Positions 17,488-26,255 of a DNA stretch of 64,000 nucleotides are shown here, piece by piece. Where the stretch lies: NCBI GenBank assembly GCA_964565165.1, contig CAZMDJ010000003.1, positions 5,044-69,043 of the forward strand. Reading direction: 5' to 3'. The notes beneath the pieces are model-generated. The model did not search any database. It saw only the letters and a list, made by a program, of their open reading frames with translations, and was not told the DNA's origin. Source of the DNA: ZLKRG08 sp964565165. GTDB taxonomy: Bacteria; Actinomycetota; Actinomycetes; Nanopelagicales; Nanopelagicaceae. The position numbers and the translations under genes are program-made. Numbering within the stretch: position 1 is the stretch's first letter; every line of letters starts with the position of its first letter.

Positions 17488-18119
17488 TACGCACCGACCT
17501 TCTCTGTTGGTTGTTGCGATGCGCGAATGATCGCTGCAGGTGCAACATCTTCAAGTGGACGGTTACGACGTGCTGCAATTGCTGATGGTGCTTCAAGCTG
17601 CTTTAGAGCTACAGCTGTTGCATGCACCATGTTGATTGCATTGTTTGAACCGAGTGACTTTGTAAGAACATCTGTAATACCTGCGCACTCAAGTACTGCA
17701 CGAACTGGACCACCAGCGATAACACCGGTACCAGGAGCAGCTGGACGAAGTAGAACAATGCCTGCAGCCTTTTCACCCTGAACTGGGTGAGGAATAGTTC
17801 CTTGAATACGAGGAACCTTGAAGAATGACTTCTTCGCTTCTTCAACAGCCTTTGAAATTGCTTGCGGAACTTCCTTTGACTTTCCGTAACCGATTCCAAC
17901 TAGACCATTGCCATCGCCAACAACTACAAGAGCTGTAAACGCGAAGCGACGACCACCCTTAACAACCTTTGAAACGCGGTTGATGAATACAACGCGCTCA
18001 ATGTATGGGCTCTTCTCACGTGGAGTCTCTTCGCGACGATCGCGACCGCGACCTCCGCGCTTTCCGCGTGTATCTTCTTTTGTTCCCTCTGTTGAAGGAT
18101 TTGTTGCATTAACAGCCAT
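17487..18119 (-). CDS. rpsE: 30S ribosomal protein S5
   Basis: S5 helps in mRNA unwinding and fidelity. The S5 double-stranded RNA-binding domain starts at ERVVFINRVSKVVKGGRRF with GNGLVGIGYGKSKEVP, and the C-terminal domain has GVIAGGPVRAVLECAGI. A basic and acidic N-terminal extension (about 35 residues) is typical of Actinobacteria. Length 210. Overlaps rplR by one base. Confidence 0.97.
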   Translation of the reverse strand: MAVNATNPSTEGTKEDTRGKRGGRGRDRREETPREKSPYIERVVFINRVSKVVKGGRRFAFTALVVVGDGNGLVGIGYGKSKEVPQAISKAVEEAKKSFFKVPRIQGTIPHPVQGEKAAGIVLLRPAAPGTGVIAGGPVRAVLECAGITDVLTKSLGSNNAINMVHATAVALKQLEAPSAIAARRNRPLEDVAPAAIIRASQQPTEKVGA

Positions 18120-18496
18120 TAGAAGACCAACCCATTCTCTCGTGCGCTATCAGCAAGTGCTGCAATACGACCGTGGTACTTATTTCCACCGCGATCAAAG
18201 ACAACTTCAGAAACGCCAGCATCTTTGCCACGCTTTGCAATAAGCGCGCCAACTTCCTTTGACTTTCCTGTCTTATCTGCAGATGACTTACGTAGCGCAT
18301 CTTCCATGGTTGATGCGTATGCAAGTGTCTTGCCCTGTGAATCATCAACAATCTGTACGAACAAGTGACGTGCAGAGCGTGATACAACTAAACGTGGACG
18401 TGCAGCTGTTCCAGCAATCTTCTTACGAAGACGGAAGTGACGGCGAGCGCGTGCATTGGTAGACGAACCCTTACGAACCTTTACGGAGATTCCCAT
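18119..18496 (-). CDS. rplR: 50S ribosomal protein L18
   Basis: L18 binds 5S rRNA. Conserved segments are RRHFRLRKKIAGTAARPRLV, SARHLFVQIVDD and FDRGGNKYHGRIAALADSAR. Length 125 is normal. One-base overlaps with rplF and rpsE. Confidence 0.97.
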   Translation of the reverse strand: MGISVKVRKGSSTNARARRHFRLRKKIAGTAARPRLVVSRSARHLFVQIVDDSQGKTLAYASTMEDALRKSSADKTGKSKEVGALIAKRGKDAGVSEVVFDRGGNKYHGRIAALADSARENGLVF

Positions 18497-19035
18497 TACT
18501 TCTTACCTGCCTTTCCAGCCTTACGACGAACTGGCTCACCAAGTAGACGAAGACCCTTACCCTTGTATGGATCAGCCTTACGTAGCTTCTTGATCTTTGC
18601 AGCTGTCTCTCCGACTAACTGCTTATCGATACCAGTAATAGTTAATTCAGTCTGTGAAGGAGCCTTGAAAGTAATTCCTTCTGGAGCTGCGAAAAGAATT
18701 GGGTGTGAGTAACCAAGCTGGAACTCAAGATCCTTACCCTTTTCAGCAACACGGTAACCAACACCAACGATGTTGATCTGTAGTGAATAACCATTTGTTA
18801 CGCCTTCAATTGCGTTAGCAATTAGCGTGCGTGATAAACCATGAAGTGAACGTGATAGACGCTCGTCATTTGGACGAACAACTGTTAATACGTCGCCTTC
18901 TTGTGAAACCTTAATTGGGTCTGTGATTGCAACAGATAGTGAACCCTTTGGTCCCTTAACTGAAACGTCATTTCCCTTGATTGTTACTTCAACGCCTGAA
19001 GGAACGGTGATTGGCTTACGACCGATACGTGACAT
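18496..19035 (-). CDS. rplF: 50S ribosomal protein L6
   Basis: Two L6 domains: MSRIGRKPITVPSGVEV at the start and the C-terminal signature ADPYKGKGLRLLGEPVRRK. Length 179 is normal. Lies 6 bases after rpsH. Confidence 0.97.
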   Translation of the reverse strand: MSRIGRKPITVPSGVEVTIKGNDVSVKGPKGSLSVAITDPIKVSQEGDVLTVVRPNDERLSRSLHGLSRTLIANAIEGVTNGYSLQINIVGVGYRVAEKGKDLEFQLGYSHPILFAAPEGITFKAPSQTELTITGIDKQLVGETAAKIKKLRKADPYKGKGLRLLGEPVRRKAGKAGKK

Positions 19036-19041
19036 CTGTAA

Positions 19042-19446
19042 TCACCATACGAAGGCGAGAACTTCTCCGCCTACGCCCTGCTTGTTGGCTTGCTTATCAG
19101 TAAGCAATCCAGATGAAGTTGAAATGATCGCAATACCTAGACCACCAAGAACCTTTGGAAGTGAAGTTGATTTTGCGTAAACGCGAAGACCTGGCTTAGA
19201 AACGCGGCGAAGACCTGCGATTGAACGTTCGCGATTTGGACCGAACTTCAAATCAAGTACAAGAGTCTTACCTACTGCATTTGCATTATCTTCAACGCGG
19301 AAACCTGCGATGTAACCCTCACGCTGAAGAATTTCAGCGATGCGAGCTTTTACCGATGATGACGGCATTGAAACCGTGTCATGGTACGCAGCATTTGCGT
19401 TACGCAGACGTGCAAGCATGTCTGCGATTGGATCTGTCATTGTCAT
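19042..19446 (-). CDS. rpsH: 30S ribosomal protein S8
   Basis: Recognised by DPIADMLARLRNANAAYHD, RRVSKPGLRVYAK and the C-terminal GIAIISTSSGLLTDKQA. Length 134. In E. coli S8 represses spc translation by binding near rplE; no equivalent site was identified here. A 9-bp hairpin lies in the spacer to rpsN. Confidence 0.97.
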   Translation of the reverse strand: MTMTDPIADMLARLRNANAAYHDTVSMPSSSVKARIAEILQREGYIAGFRVEDNANAVGKTLVLDLKFGPNRERSIAGLRRVSKPGLRVYAKSTSLPKVLGGLGIAIISTSSGLLTDKQANKQGVGGEVLAFVW

Positions 19447-19476
19447 TAGTTATTTTGTTTCTTTCTCAAGATAGTT

Positions 19477-19497
19477 TCCAATAAATTCTTTATTGGA
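19477..19497 (-). other. Perfect hairpin in the rpsN-rpsH spacer
   Basis: TCCAATAAA (19477-19485) and TTTATTGGA (19489-19497) form a 9-bp AT-rich stem with a 3-base loop. No U-tract follows, so termination is unlikely; a processing or stabilising role is possible. Confidence 0.4.
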
Positions 19498-19513
19498 CTT
19501 GTCTCGTAGTTGT

Positions 19514-19699
19514 TTACCAAGAAGCCTTAGTGATACCTGGAAGTTCGCCACGGTGCGCCATTTCGCGGAAGCAGACGCGGCAGATTCCAAATTTCTGATA
19601 GACAGCATGCGGACGACCGCAACGCTGGCAACGTGTATAACCGCGAACCTTGAACTTAGGCTTACGGCTTGCCTTCACCTTTAGTGATGTTTTAGCCAT
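19514..19699 (-). CDS. rpsN: 30S ribosomal protein S14, zinc-binding short form
   Basis: A 61-residue type Z S14 with two CxxC pairs, CQRCG and CRVCF, and the ending LPGITKASW. The zinc-free long paralogue that many Actinobacteria keep for zinc starvation is not in this window. Confidence 0.97.
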   Translation of the reverse strand: MAKTSLKVKASRKPKFKVRGYTRCQRCGRPHAVYQKFGICRVCFREMAHRGELPGITKASW

Positions 19700-19702
19700 T
19701 TT

Positions 19703-20260
19703 TTATGCCTCCTTAAATGGGAAACCAAGCAGCTTAAGAAGTGCGCGGCCCTCATCGTCGTTAGTTGCAGTTGTAACAATTGTGATGTCCATACCACGTG
19801 GACGATCTACCTTGTCTTGTTCGATCTCTGGGAACACAACCTGCTCTGTTAAGCCGAATGTGTAGTTACCTTTTCCATCGAACTGCTTTGGTGATAAACC
19901 ACGGAAGTCGCGGATACGAGGTAGTGAGATTGAAAGTAGGCGATCCATGAATTCCCACATGCGATCGTTACGTAGTGTTACGTGAGCGCCGATTGGCTGA
20001 CCTTCACGAAGCTTGAACTGCGCGATTGATTTCTTTGCACGGTTAACAAGTGGCTTCTGGCCAGTGATGATTGTTAGATCGCGGATTGCACCTTCGATCA
20101 ACTTTGAATCACGAGCTGCTTCGCCAACACCCATGTTCACAACAACCTTTGAAAGTGTTGGGATCTGCATGACGTTTGCGAAGTTAAATTCCTTCTGTAA
20201 CGCAGGAATTACTTCTGCCTTGTAACGCGCCTTTAAGCGCACATCAACAGCGGTTGACAT
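19703..20260 (-). CDS. rplE: 50S ribosomal protein L5
   Basis: L5 binds 5S rRNA and P-site tRNA. Signatures are KVVVNMGVGEAARD, TGQKPLVNRAKKSIAQFKLR and LPRIRDFRGLSPKQFDGKGN. Length 185. One-base overlap with rplX at 20260. Confidence 0.97.
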   Translation of the reverse strand: MSTAVDVRLKARYKAEVIPALQKEFNFANVMQIPTLSKVVVNMGVGEAARDSKLIEGAIRDLTIITGQKPLVNRAKKSIAQFKLREGQPIGAHVTLRNDRMWEFMDRLLSISLPRIRDFRGLSPKQFDGKGNYTFGLTEQVVFPEIEQDKVDRPRGMDITIVTTATNDDEGRALLKLLGFPFKEA

Positions 20261-20571
20261 TAGATGTCCTTTCCGGTGCGACGTGAAATGCGCACGTTCT
20301 TGCCTTCGTCATTCTTGCGTGAGCCGATGCGAGTTGCCTTGCCGTCGTCTCCTACAACCATGACATTTGAAATATGGATAGCTGCTTCGATGTGAAGGAT
20401 TCCGCCAACCTTTGCACCGCGGTCACCTGTGGTTTCCTTGGTGTGCTTGCTTACGCGGTTGATGCCTTCAACCAAAATACGATCAGCATCTACAGATAGA
20501 ACTTTGCCTGTTTGGCCCTTGTCCTTACCTGCGATTACTTGAACAGTATCGCCCTTGCGAATCTTCGCCAT
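20260..20571 (-). CDS. rplX: 50S ribosomal protein L24
   Basis: KOW motif near the N-terminus: KIRKGDTVQVIAGKDKGQTG, followed by VEGINRVSKHTK. Length 103. One-base overlaps with rplN and rplE. Confidence 0.97.
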   Translation of the reverse strand: MAKIRKGDTVQVIAGKDKGQTGKVLSVDADRILVEGINRVSKHTKETTGDRGAKVGGILHIEAAIHISNVMVVGDDGKATRIGSRKNDEGKNVRISRRTGKDI

Positions 20572-20939
20572 TACAACACCTCCGGTGCTAATGAGATGAT
20601 CTTCATGAATCGCTTATCGCGAAGTTCACGTGCAACTGGTCCGAAGATACGGGTACCGCGAGGTTCACCGTCAGCCTTCAAGATAACTGCTGCATTCTCA
20701 TCAAAACGAATATATGAACCATCAGCGCGACGGCTCTCTTTTACAGTGCGGACGATTACCGCTTTAACAACTTCGCCCTTCTTAACCTGTCCGCCAGGAA
20801 TTGCATCCTTAACTGAACAGACGATGATGTCTCCGATGCCGGCATAGCGACGTGAAGTACCACCAAGGACGCGGATGCATAGAAGCTCTTTAGCTCCTGT
20901 GTTATCTGCGACTCGTAGTCGAGATTCTTGCTGAATCAT
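20571..20939 (-). CDS. rplN: 50S ribosomal protein L14
   Basis: Recognised by MIQQESRLRVADNTGAKELL, GGQVKKGEVVKAVIVRT and the C-terminal FMKIISLAPEVL. Length 122 is standard. First gene after the S10 cluster, 28 bases behind rpsQ. Confidence 0.97.
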   Translation of the reverse strand: MIQQESRLRVADNTGAKELLCIRVLGGTSRRYAGIGDIIVCSVKDAIPGGQVKKGEVVKAVIVRTVKESRRADGSYIRFDENAAVILKADGEPRGTRIFGPVARELRDKRFMKIISLAPEVL

Positions 20940-20967
20940 TTCTCTTCTTCCTTGTCTCTATTACCTA

Positions 20968-21231
20968 TTACTTAGCCTTCTCAAGGATCTCGACAACTCT
21001 CCAACGCTTAGTTGATGAGACTGGTCGAGTTTCCATGATCAGTACGCGATCGCCAATGCCAGCAGCATTTGCCTCATCGTGTGCCTTTAGCTTTACTGAA
21101 CGTGACATAACCTTTGAATATAAACCGTGCTTAACGCGATCATCTACGCGAACAGTTACGGTCTTATCCATCTTGTCGCTTACAACGATGCCTTCACGAG
21201 TCTTGCGGAATCCGCGTGCTTCTGTAGTCAT
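20968..21231 (-). CDS. rpsQ: 30S ribosomal protein S17
   Basis: OB-fold protein with GIVVSDKMDKTVTVRVD and IGDRVLIMETRPVSSTKRWR. Length 87. One-base overlap with rpmC at 21231. Confidence 0.97.
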   Translation of the reverse strand: MTTEARGFRKTREGIVVSDKMDKTVTVRVDDRVKHGLYSKVMSRSVKLKAHDEANAAGIGDRVLIMETRPVSSTKRWRVVEILEKAK

Positions 21232-21443
21232 TATGCAGCACCTCCAATTCCTAATTCTCGTTCACGAATTACTGTGTAGATACGTGCGATCTCTTTACGC
21301 ACTGCACCTAGACGGCCGTGTGATTCAAGTTGTCCTGTAGCAGCTTGGAATCGAAGGTTGAAAAGTTCTTCCTTTGATTCACGTAACTTGTTAGTTAACT
21401 CTTCTGCTGATAACTGGCGTAGTTCTTCTGCTGTGTTAGCCAT
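21231..21443 (-). CDS. rpmC: 50S ribosomal protein L29
   Basis: Recognised by ELRQLSAEELTNKLRESKEE and LFNLRFQAATGQL. I choose ATG 21443 (70 residues, MANTAEELRQ) over a longer frame to 21479, because GAGGAGG precedes it by about 10 bases and the longer version would overlap the conserved rplP end. Confidence 0.95.
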   Translation of the reverse strand: MANTAEELRQLSAEELTNKLRESKEELFNLRFQAATGQLESHGRLGAVRKEIARIYTVIRERELGIGGAA

Positions 21444-21448
21444 TTTTA

Positions 21449-21862
21449 TTACGCCTCCTCTCGTCGAATAACTCGGCACTTCATTGGAAGCTTATGAATC
21501 GCAAGACGCATAGCCTCTGATGCAACATCTTCTGTCACACCTGAAATTTCAAACATAACGCGACCTGGCTTTACGTTTGCAATCCACCACTCAGGAGAAC
21601 CCTTACCAGAACCCATACGAGTTTCAGCTGGCTTCTTTGTTAATGGACGATCTGGATAAATGTTGATCCAAACCTTTCCACCACGCTTGATGTGACGTGT
21701 CATTGCAATACGTGCTGCTTCGATCTGACGGTTTGTTACGTATGCAGGCTCAAGAGCTTGGATACCGTAATCACCAAATGCGCACTGTGTTCCGCCCTTT
21801 GATGCACCACTACGTGATGGGTGGTGCTGCTTGCGGTGCTTAACGCGACGTGGAACCAACAT
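21449..21862 (-). CDS. rplP: 50S ribosomal protein L16
   Basis: L16 shapes the A-site side of the large subunit. MLVPRRVKHRKQHHPSRSG at the start, FGDYGIQALEPAYVTNRQIE and RMGSGKGSPEWWIANVKPGR are diagnostic. Length 137. One-base overlap with rpsC at 21862. Confidence 0.97.
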   Translation of the reverse strand: MLVPRRVKHRKQHHPSRSGASKGGTQCAFGDYGIQALEPAYVTNRQIEAARIAMTRHIKRGGKVWINIYPDRPLTKKPAETRMGSGKGSPEWWIANVKPGRVMFEISGVTEDVASEAMRLAIHKLPMKCRVIRREEA

Positions 21863-22641
21863 TAGTTAGCGCCTCCTTCTGCATTAGCTGCTGCAGCTGG
21901 AGCTGCATCACGACGTGGACCACCTTCACGGCGAGGACCACGAGGTCCGCGGTTATCGCGCTGTGGCTTTGGAGCCTTTGCTGCTGCAAGTGCTGCCGCA
22001 TCGCGCTCTGCACGTGAACCAATAACTTCGCCCTTGTAGATCCAAACCTTTACACCAAGGCGACCGAATGTTGTATGTGCTTCGTAGAAGCCATAATCAA
22101 TATCCGCACGCAATGTGTGTAGTGGAACGCGACCTTCACGGTAGAACTCAGAACGTGACATTTCAGCGCCGCCTAGACGACCACCGCACTGAACACGGAT
22201 GCCCTTTGCGCCAGCCTTAAGTGCTGATTGCATTGACTTACGCATTGCACGACGGAAAGAAACACGAGCAGCTAACTGCTCTGCAATTCCCTGTGCAACA
22301 AGTTGTGCATCTGTCTCTGGATTCTTAACTTCAAGAATATTTAACTGAACCTGCTTACCGGTTAGCTTCTCTAAACGGATACGTAGGTTGTCTGCTTCTT
22401 GTCCGCGGCGACCAATTACGATGCCAGGACGTGCAGTGTGAAGATCGATACGTACTCGATCACGGGTGCGCTCGATTTCAATTCGAGCAACGCCTGCGCG
22501 CTCCATATCCTTCTTCATAAGTCGACGAATTTCGACATCTTCCTTTACATAATCTTTGTAAAGCTTGTCTGCGTACCAACGTGACTTGAAATCAGTTGTG
22601 ACACCAAGACGGAAACCGTGTGGGTTTACTTTCTGACCCAT
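21862..22641 (-). CDS. rpsC: 30S ribosomal protein S3
   Basis: MGQKVNPHGFRLGVTTDFKS opens the protein; the KH domain has PGIVIGRRGQEAD and the C-terminal domain ARVSFRRAMRKSMQSALK and GRLGGAEMSRSE. The last 50 residues are a low-complexity Arg, Gly, Pro and Ala tail, common in actinobacterial S3. Length 259. Directly abuts rplV. Confidence 0.97.
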   Translation of the reverse strand: MGQKVNPHGFRLGVTTDFKSRWYADKLYKDYVKEDVEIRRLMKKDMERAGVARIEIERTRDRVRIDLHTARPGIVIGRRGQEADNLRIRLEKLTGKQVQLNILEVKNPETDAQLVAQGIAEQLAARVSFRRAMRKSMQSALKAGAKGIRVQCGGRLGGAEMSRSEFYREGRVPLHTLRADIDYGFYEAHTTFGRLGVKVWIYKGEVIGSRAERDAAALAAAKAPKPQRDNRGPRGPRREGGPRRDAAPAAAANAEGGAN

Positions 22642-23019
22642 TTACTTTGCTCCCTTCTTGCTATCTGAAACTACGACTGTGATGTGTGATGCACGCTTAT
22701 TGATGCGGAAACCACGTCCTTGTGCACGTGGACGGAAACGCTTCATTGTCTGTCCTTCATCAACTAGCGCTTCTGTTACCCAAAGTTCTGACGCATCGCG
22801 TAGAGCTGGGTTCTTCTGCTTTGCATTTGCTACAGCTGAAGCAAGAAGTGCGTACACATCTTGACCTGGAGCTTGTGGAGCAAACTTCAAAACATTTAGC
22901 GCTTCATCAGCACGCATGCCGCGGATCAAGTCCACAACGCGTCGCGCCTTCTGAGGTGTATGACGAATGTTTGAAAGAACAGCGCGTGCTGTTGTTCCTG
23001 TTGTCTCTGTATTAGCCAC
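22642..23019 (-). CDS. rplV: 50S ribosomal protein L22
   Basis: L22 lines the exit tunnel. Conserved parts are NIRHTPQKARRVVDLIRGM and RFRPRAQGRGFRINKRASHI. I place the start at GTG 23019 (MANTETTGT, 125 residues), overlapping the rpsS stop by 8 bases with GAGGG upstream, instead of the longer frame to 23103, whose extra residues are the rpsS 3' end read in another frame. Confidence 0.95.
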   Translation of the reverse strand: MANTETTGTTARAVLSNIRHTPQKARRVVDLIRGMRADEALNVLKFAPQAPGQDVYALLASAVANAKQKNPALRDASELWVTEALVDEGQTMKRFRPRAQGRGFRINKRASHITVVVSDSKKGAK

Positions 23020-23293
23020 GTGACGCCCTCGCATCCTGCTTAACGTGTCCCTTAAATGTACGTGTTGGTGCAAACTCTCCAAGCTTGTGTCCAACCATCG
23101 CATCAGTTACGAAAACTGGTACGTGCTTGCGACCATCGTGCACAGCAATTGTGTGTCCGATCATTGATGGAGTGATCATTGAACGACGTGACCAAGTCTT
23201 GATCACGTTCTTAGTGTTCTTTTCGTTCTGAGCATCTACCTTCTTAGATAGATGTCCATCAACGAAAGGACCCTTCTTTAAACTACGTGGCAT
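23012..23293 (-). CDS. rpsS: 30S ribosomal protein S19
   Basis: MPRSLKKGPFVDGHLSKKV at the start and GHKLGEFAPTRTFKGH near the end identify S19. Length 93. Follows rplB by 14 bases. Confidence 0.97.
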   Translation of the reverse strand: MPRSLKKGPFVDGHLSKKVDAQNEKNTKNVIKTWSRRSMITPSMIGHTIAVHDGRKHVPVFVTDAMVGHKLGEFAPTRTFKGHVKQDARASRG

Positions 23294-23307
23294 TCGCTGA
23301 TCTCCCC

Positions 23308-24141
23308 TTATCGATTCTTATTCGATTTACGACGACGGACAATTAGCTGATCTGACGCCTTCTTCTTACGAGTGCGCTTCTCAGGCTTACCCCAAGGTGA
23401 AACTGGGTGACGTCCACCAGAGGTACGACCTTCACCACCACCGTGTGGGTGATCAACTGGGTTCATAACAACACCGCGAACGGTTGGGCGGATGCCCTTC
23501 CAACGGTTACGTCCAGCTTTTCCAAGATTGATATTTGATTGCTCTGCGTTTCCGACTTCACCGATTGTTGCGCGGCAACGAACATCCACGTTACGGATTT
23601 CGCCAGAAGGCATACGAAGCTGTGCCATTGAACCTTCTTTAGCAACAAGCTGTACTGATGCACCTGCAGAACGTGCAATCTTTGCACCGCCACCTGGGCG
23701 AAGTTCGATTGCGTGAACAACGGTACCTACAGGGATATTACGAAGTGGCAAGTTATTGCCAGGCTTGATATCTGCCTTTGGTCCGTTTTCGATTACATCG
23801 CCCTGCTGCAATTTATTTGGAGCAATGATGTAACGCTTCTCGCCATCTGCGTAATGCAGAAGCGCAATGCGTGATGTGCGATTTGGATCGTATTCGATAT
23901 GTGCAACCTTTGCAGTGATGCCATCCTTATCGTTACGAAGGAAATCAATTAGACGGTATGCGCGCTTGTGACCGCCACCTTGGTGACGAACTGTTACGCG
24001 ACCTGATGCGTTACGACCACCCTTTGAATGAAGTGGACGAACTAGTGACTTCTCAGGTGTGGTGCGTGTGATTTCTTTGAAATCAGCAACAGATGCACCG
24101 CGACTACTTGGAGTCACTGGCTTCAATTTACGAAGTGCCAT
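23308..24141 (-). CDS. rplB: 50S ribosomal protein L2
   Basis: L2 is needed for subunit association and the peptidyl-transferase centre. Signatures are GRNASGRVTVRHQGGGHKR and VMNPVDHPHGGGEGR, with the conserved histidine of DHPHGGG. Length 277 is normal. Confidence 0.98.
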   Translation of the reverse strand: MALRKLKPVTPSSRGASVADFKEITRTTPEKSLVRPLHSKGGRNASGRVTVRHQGGGHKRAYRLIDFLRNDKDGITAKVAHIEYDPNRTSRIALLHYADGEKRYIIAPNKLQQGDVIENGPKADIKPGNNLPLRNIPVGTVVHAIELRPGGGAKIARSAGASVQLVAKEGSMAQLRMPSGEIRNVDVRCRATIGEVGNAEQSNINLGKAGRNRWKGIRPTVRGVVMNPVDHPHGGGEGRTSGGRHPVSPWGKPEKRTRKKKASDQLIVRRRKSNKNR

Positions 24142-24165
24142 TTTTTATCCTCTCACCAGTTTCAA

Positions 24166-24459
24166 TTAAGAAACTGGGCCTCCAAAGATGTCGATGCGCT
24201 GACCAGCTGCAACCTTGACGATTGCGCGCTTTGTGTCCTTGCGCTTACCAATACCGAAACGTGTACGAAGTGACTTACCTTCGCGGTTAAGGGTGTTTAC
24301 AGAAACAACCTTTACGTTAAATACCTTCTCAACTGCAATCTTGATTTCAGTCTTATTTGCATCTGGTGCAACGATGAAGGTGTACTTGTTCTGATCTAGC
24401 AAGCTGTATGACTTCTCAGATACAACTGGCGCGATCAATACGTCGCGATGGTCTTTCAT
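24166..24459 (-). CDS. rplW: 50S ribosomal protein L23
   Basis: L23 forms the docking site for SRP and trigger factor at the tunnel exit. Recognised by DVLIAPVVSEKSYSLLDQNK and TFIVAPDANKTEIKIAVEKV. Length 97. Overlaps the end of rplD by 4 bases. Confidence 0.97.
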   Translation of the reverse strand: MKDHRDVLIAPVVSEKSYSLLDQNKYTFIVAPDANKTEIKIAVEKVFNVKVVSVNTLNREGKSLRTRFGIGKRKDTKRAIVKVAAGQRIDIFGGPVS

Positions 24460-25130
24460 GCGTTCACCTCTTCGCCTTCACGAGCAACAGCCTTAGCGCC
24501 CTTGCCCTTTGCGCTGCCATTTAGAAGATCCTTGATTGCTGCATCTGTGAACACAACATCATCTGACTTCAAAACGTCATATGCATTTAACTGATCAGGA
24601 ACTAGCAAGTGCACGTTGTCTGCATTGCGAAGTGAACGCCATGCAACATCTTCTGTGCGAGCTAGAACAACTAGAAGATTCTTACGATCGCTGAACTGAC
24701 GAGCAGCTGCGATTGCAGACTTTGTATTTGGGTTTGCACCAAATGCATCAAGAACGTGAATACGTTCGTTGCGCTGACGATCTGAAAGAACTCCTGCAAG
24801 AGCAGCCTTGATCATCTTCTTTGGTGTGCGCTGTGCGTAATCGCGTGGGCGAACTGCGTGTGCAGCGCCACCACCACGGTGAAGTGGTGAGCGAACAGAA
24901 CCCTGACGCGCACGTCCGGTTCCCTTCTGCTTGAAAGGCTTCTTACCTGAACCAGAAGTTTCGCCGCGGTTCTTTGCTTTCTGTGAACCCTGACGAGCAG
25001 CTGCAAGTTGTGCAGTTACTACCTGGTGAATAAGTGGAACGTTTGTCTGTGCATCGAAAAGTTCTGCTGGAAGATCAACGCTTCCAACTTTCTTTCCTGC
25101 TGCATCTTTAACATCAATATTTAGTGACAT
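24456..25130 (-). CDS. rplD: 50S ribosomal protein L4
   Basis: Recognised by the extended loop GSGKKPFKQKGTGRARQGSV followed by RSPLHRGGGAAH, and the globular C-terminal half. Length 224. In E. coli L4 represses the S10 operon; no matching leader structure was identified here. Follows rplC by one base. Confidence 0.97.
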   Translation of the reverse strand: MSLNIDVKDAAGKKVGSVDLPAELFDAQTNVPLIHQVVTAQLAAARQGSQKAKNRGETSGSGKKPFKQKGTGRARQGSVRSPLHRGGGAAHAVRPRDYAQRTPKKMIKAALAGVLSDRQRNERIHVLDAFGANPNTKSAIAAARQFSDRKNLLVVLARTEDVAWRSLRNADNVHLLVPDQLNAYDVLKSDDVVFTDAAIKDLLNGSAKGKGAKAVAREGEEVNA

Positions 25131-25131
25131 G

Positions 25132-25815
25132 TTATGCGTTCACCTCTTCAACCATTGCCTTCTTCGCTGCAGAGCGAACAAATACCAAACCACCGTCTGG
25201 ACCTGGGACTGCACCCTTAATAAGAATCAAGTTACGATCCTTATCAATTGCGTGAACAGTTAAGTTCTGTGTTGTTACACGATCAGAACCCATAACACCG
25301 GCCATACGAAGACCCTTAAATACGCGACCAGGTGTAGCGCAAGCGCCGATTGAACCTGGCATACGGTGCTTCTTATCAACACCGTGTGATGCTCCGATAC
25401 CACCGAAACCATGGCGCTTCATAACACCAGCAGTTCCCTTACCGATTGTGGTTCCGGTTGCGTCAATAATTTCTCCAGCTTCGAAAACATCAGCGCCAAG
25501 TTCTTGGCCAACTGTGTAAGAAGCTGCATTTAGCGTGCGTAGCTCTGCAACTGAACGACGTGGTGTAACACCAGCCTTTGCAAAGTGACCAGCCTGTGGC
25601 TTTGTAACCTTCTTAGGATCGATTGCACCAAATGCAATCTGAACAGCTGAGTAGCCATCCTTTTCAGGTGTACGGATCTGTGTAACTACGCATGGACCAG
25701 CTTCAATTACTGTTACTGGAACAATTCGATTATTTGAGTCGAATACCTGAGTCATACCTAGTTTCTTACCTAGGACGCCCTTGATAGACGAGCCATAGCT
25801 TTGTGTGTTTTTCAT
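25132..25815 (-). CDS. rplC: 50S ribosomal protein L3
   Basis: GVLGKKLGMTQVFDSNNRIV opens the conserved region; FGGIGASHGVDKKHRMPGSI and GRVFKGLRMAG form the central extension that reaches the peptidyl-transferase centre. Length 227, with a short N-terminal addition before the conserved KGVLGKKLGM. Confidence 0.97.
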   Translation of the reverse strand: MKNTQSYGSSIKGVLGKKLGMTQVFDSNNRIVPVTVIEAGPCVVTQIRTPEKDGYSAVQIAFGAIDPKKVTKPQAGHFAKAGVTPRRSVAELRTLNAASYTVGQELGADVFEAGEIIDATGTTIGKGTAGVMKRHGFGGIGASHGVDKKHRMPGSIGACATPGRVFKGLRMAGVMGSDRVTTQNLTVHAIDKDRNLILIKGAVPGPDGGLVFVRSAAKKAMVEEVNA

Positions 25816-25834
25816 TTTCGGTTCGTCCTTTCTC

Positions 25835-26143
25835 TTAGAGCTTGATCTCGATATCGACGCCTGCTGGCAAATCGAGGCGCATCAATGAATCCACTGTCTT
25901 TGGTGTTGGATCGATGATGTCGATCAAACGCTTGTGGGTGCGCATTTCGAAGTGCTCGCGGCTGTCCTTGTACTTATGTGGAGAGCGAATAACACAGTAT
26001 GTGTTCTTCTCTGTTGGTAGCGGAACTGGACCTGCGACAGTTGCACCTGTGCGCTCAACAGTTTCGACAATCTTCTTTGCCGAAGTGTCAATCACCTCAT
26101 GGTCATATGCCTTGAGTCGAATGCGGATTTTCTGTCCCGCCAT
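25835..26143 (-). CDS. rpsJ: 30S ribosomal protein S10
   Basis: First gene of the S10 cluster; also the NusE partner in antitermination. KIRIRLKAYDHEVIDTSAKK and SPHKYKDSREHFEMRTHKRL are diagnostic. Length 102. Confidence 0.97.
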   Translation of the reverse strand: MAGQKIRIRLKAYDHEVIDTSAKKIVETVERTGATVAGPVPLPTEKNTYCVIRSPHKYKDSREHFEMRTHKRLIDIIDPTPKTVDSLMRLDLPAGVDIEIKL

Positions 26144-26194
26144 TTTGTGCTCTCTTTCTTCTTTTTTAAAATCTTTATTTAAATTTTTGAAGTT

Positions 26195-26224
26195 TTAAGT
26201 GGCCGGCCGTAACCGGCCACTTAA
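26195..26224 (-). terminator. Strong hairpin between tuf and rpsJ
   Basis: TTAAGTGGCCGG (26195-26206) pairs perfectly with CCGGCCACTTAA (26213-26224) around a 6-base loop. It separates the str cluster from the S10 cluster. On the minus strand the bases after the stem are A-rich rather than a T-run, so termination strength is uncertain; it may instead protect the tuf 3' end. Confidence 0.6.
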
Positions 26225-26255
26225 CGACTTCTTTATTCTTTTTTTACTACTGGTA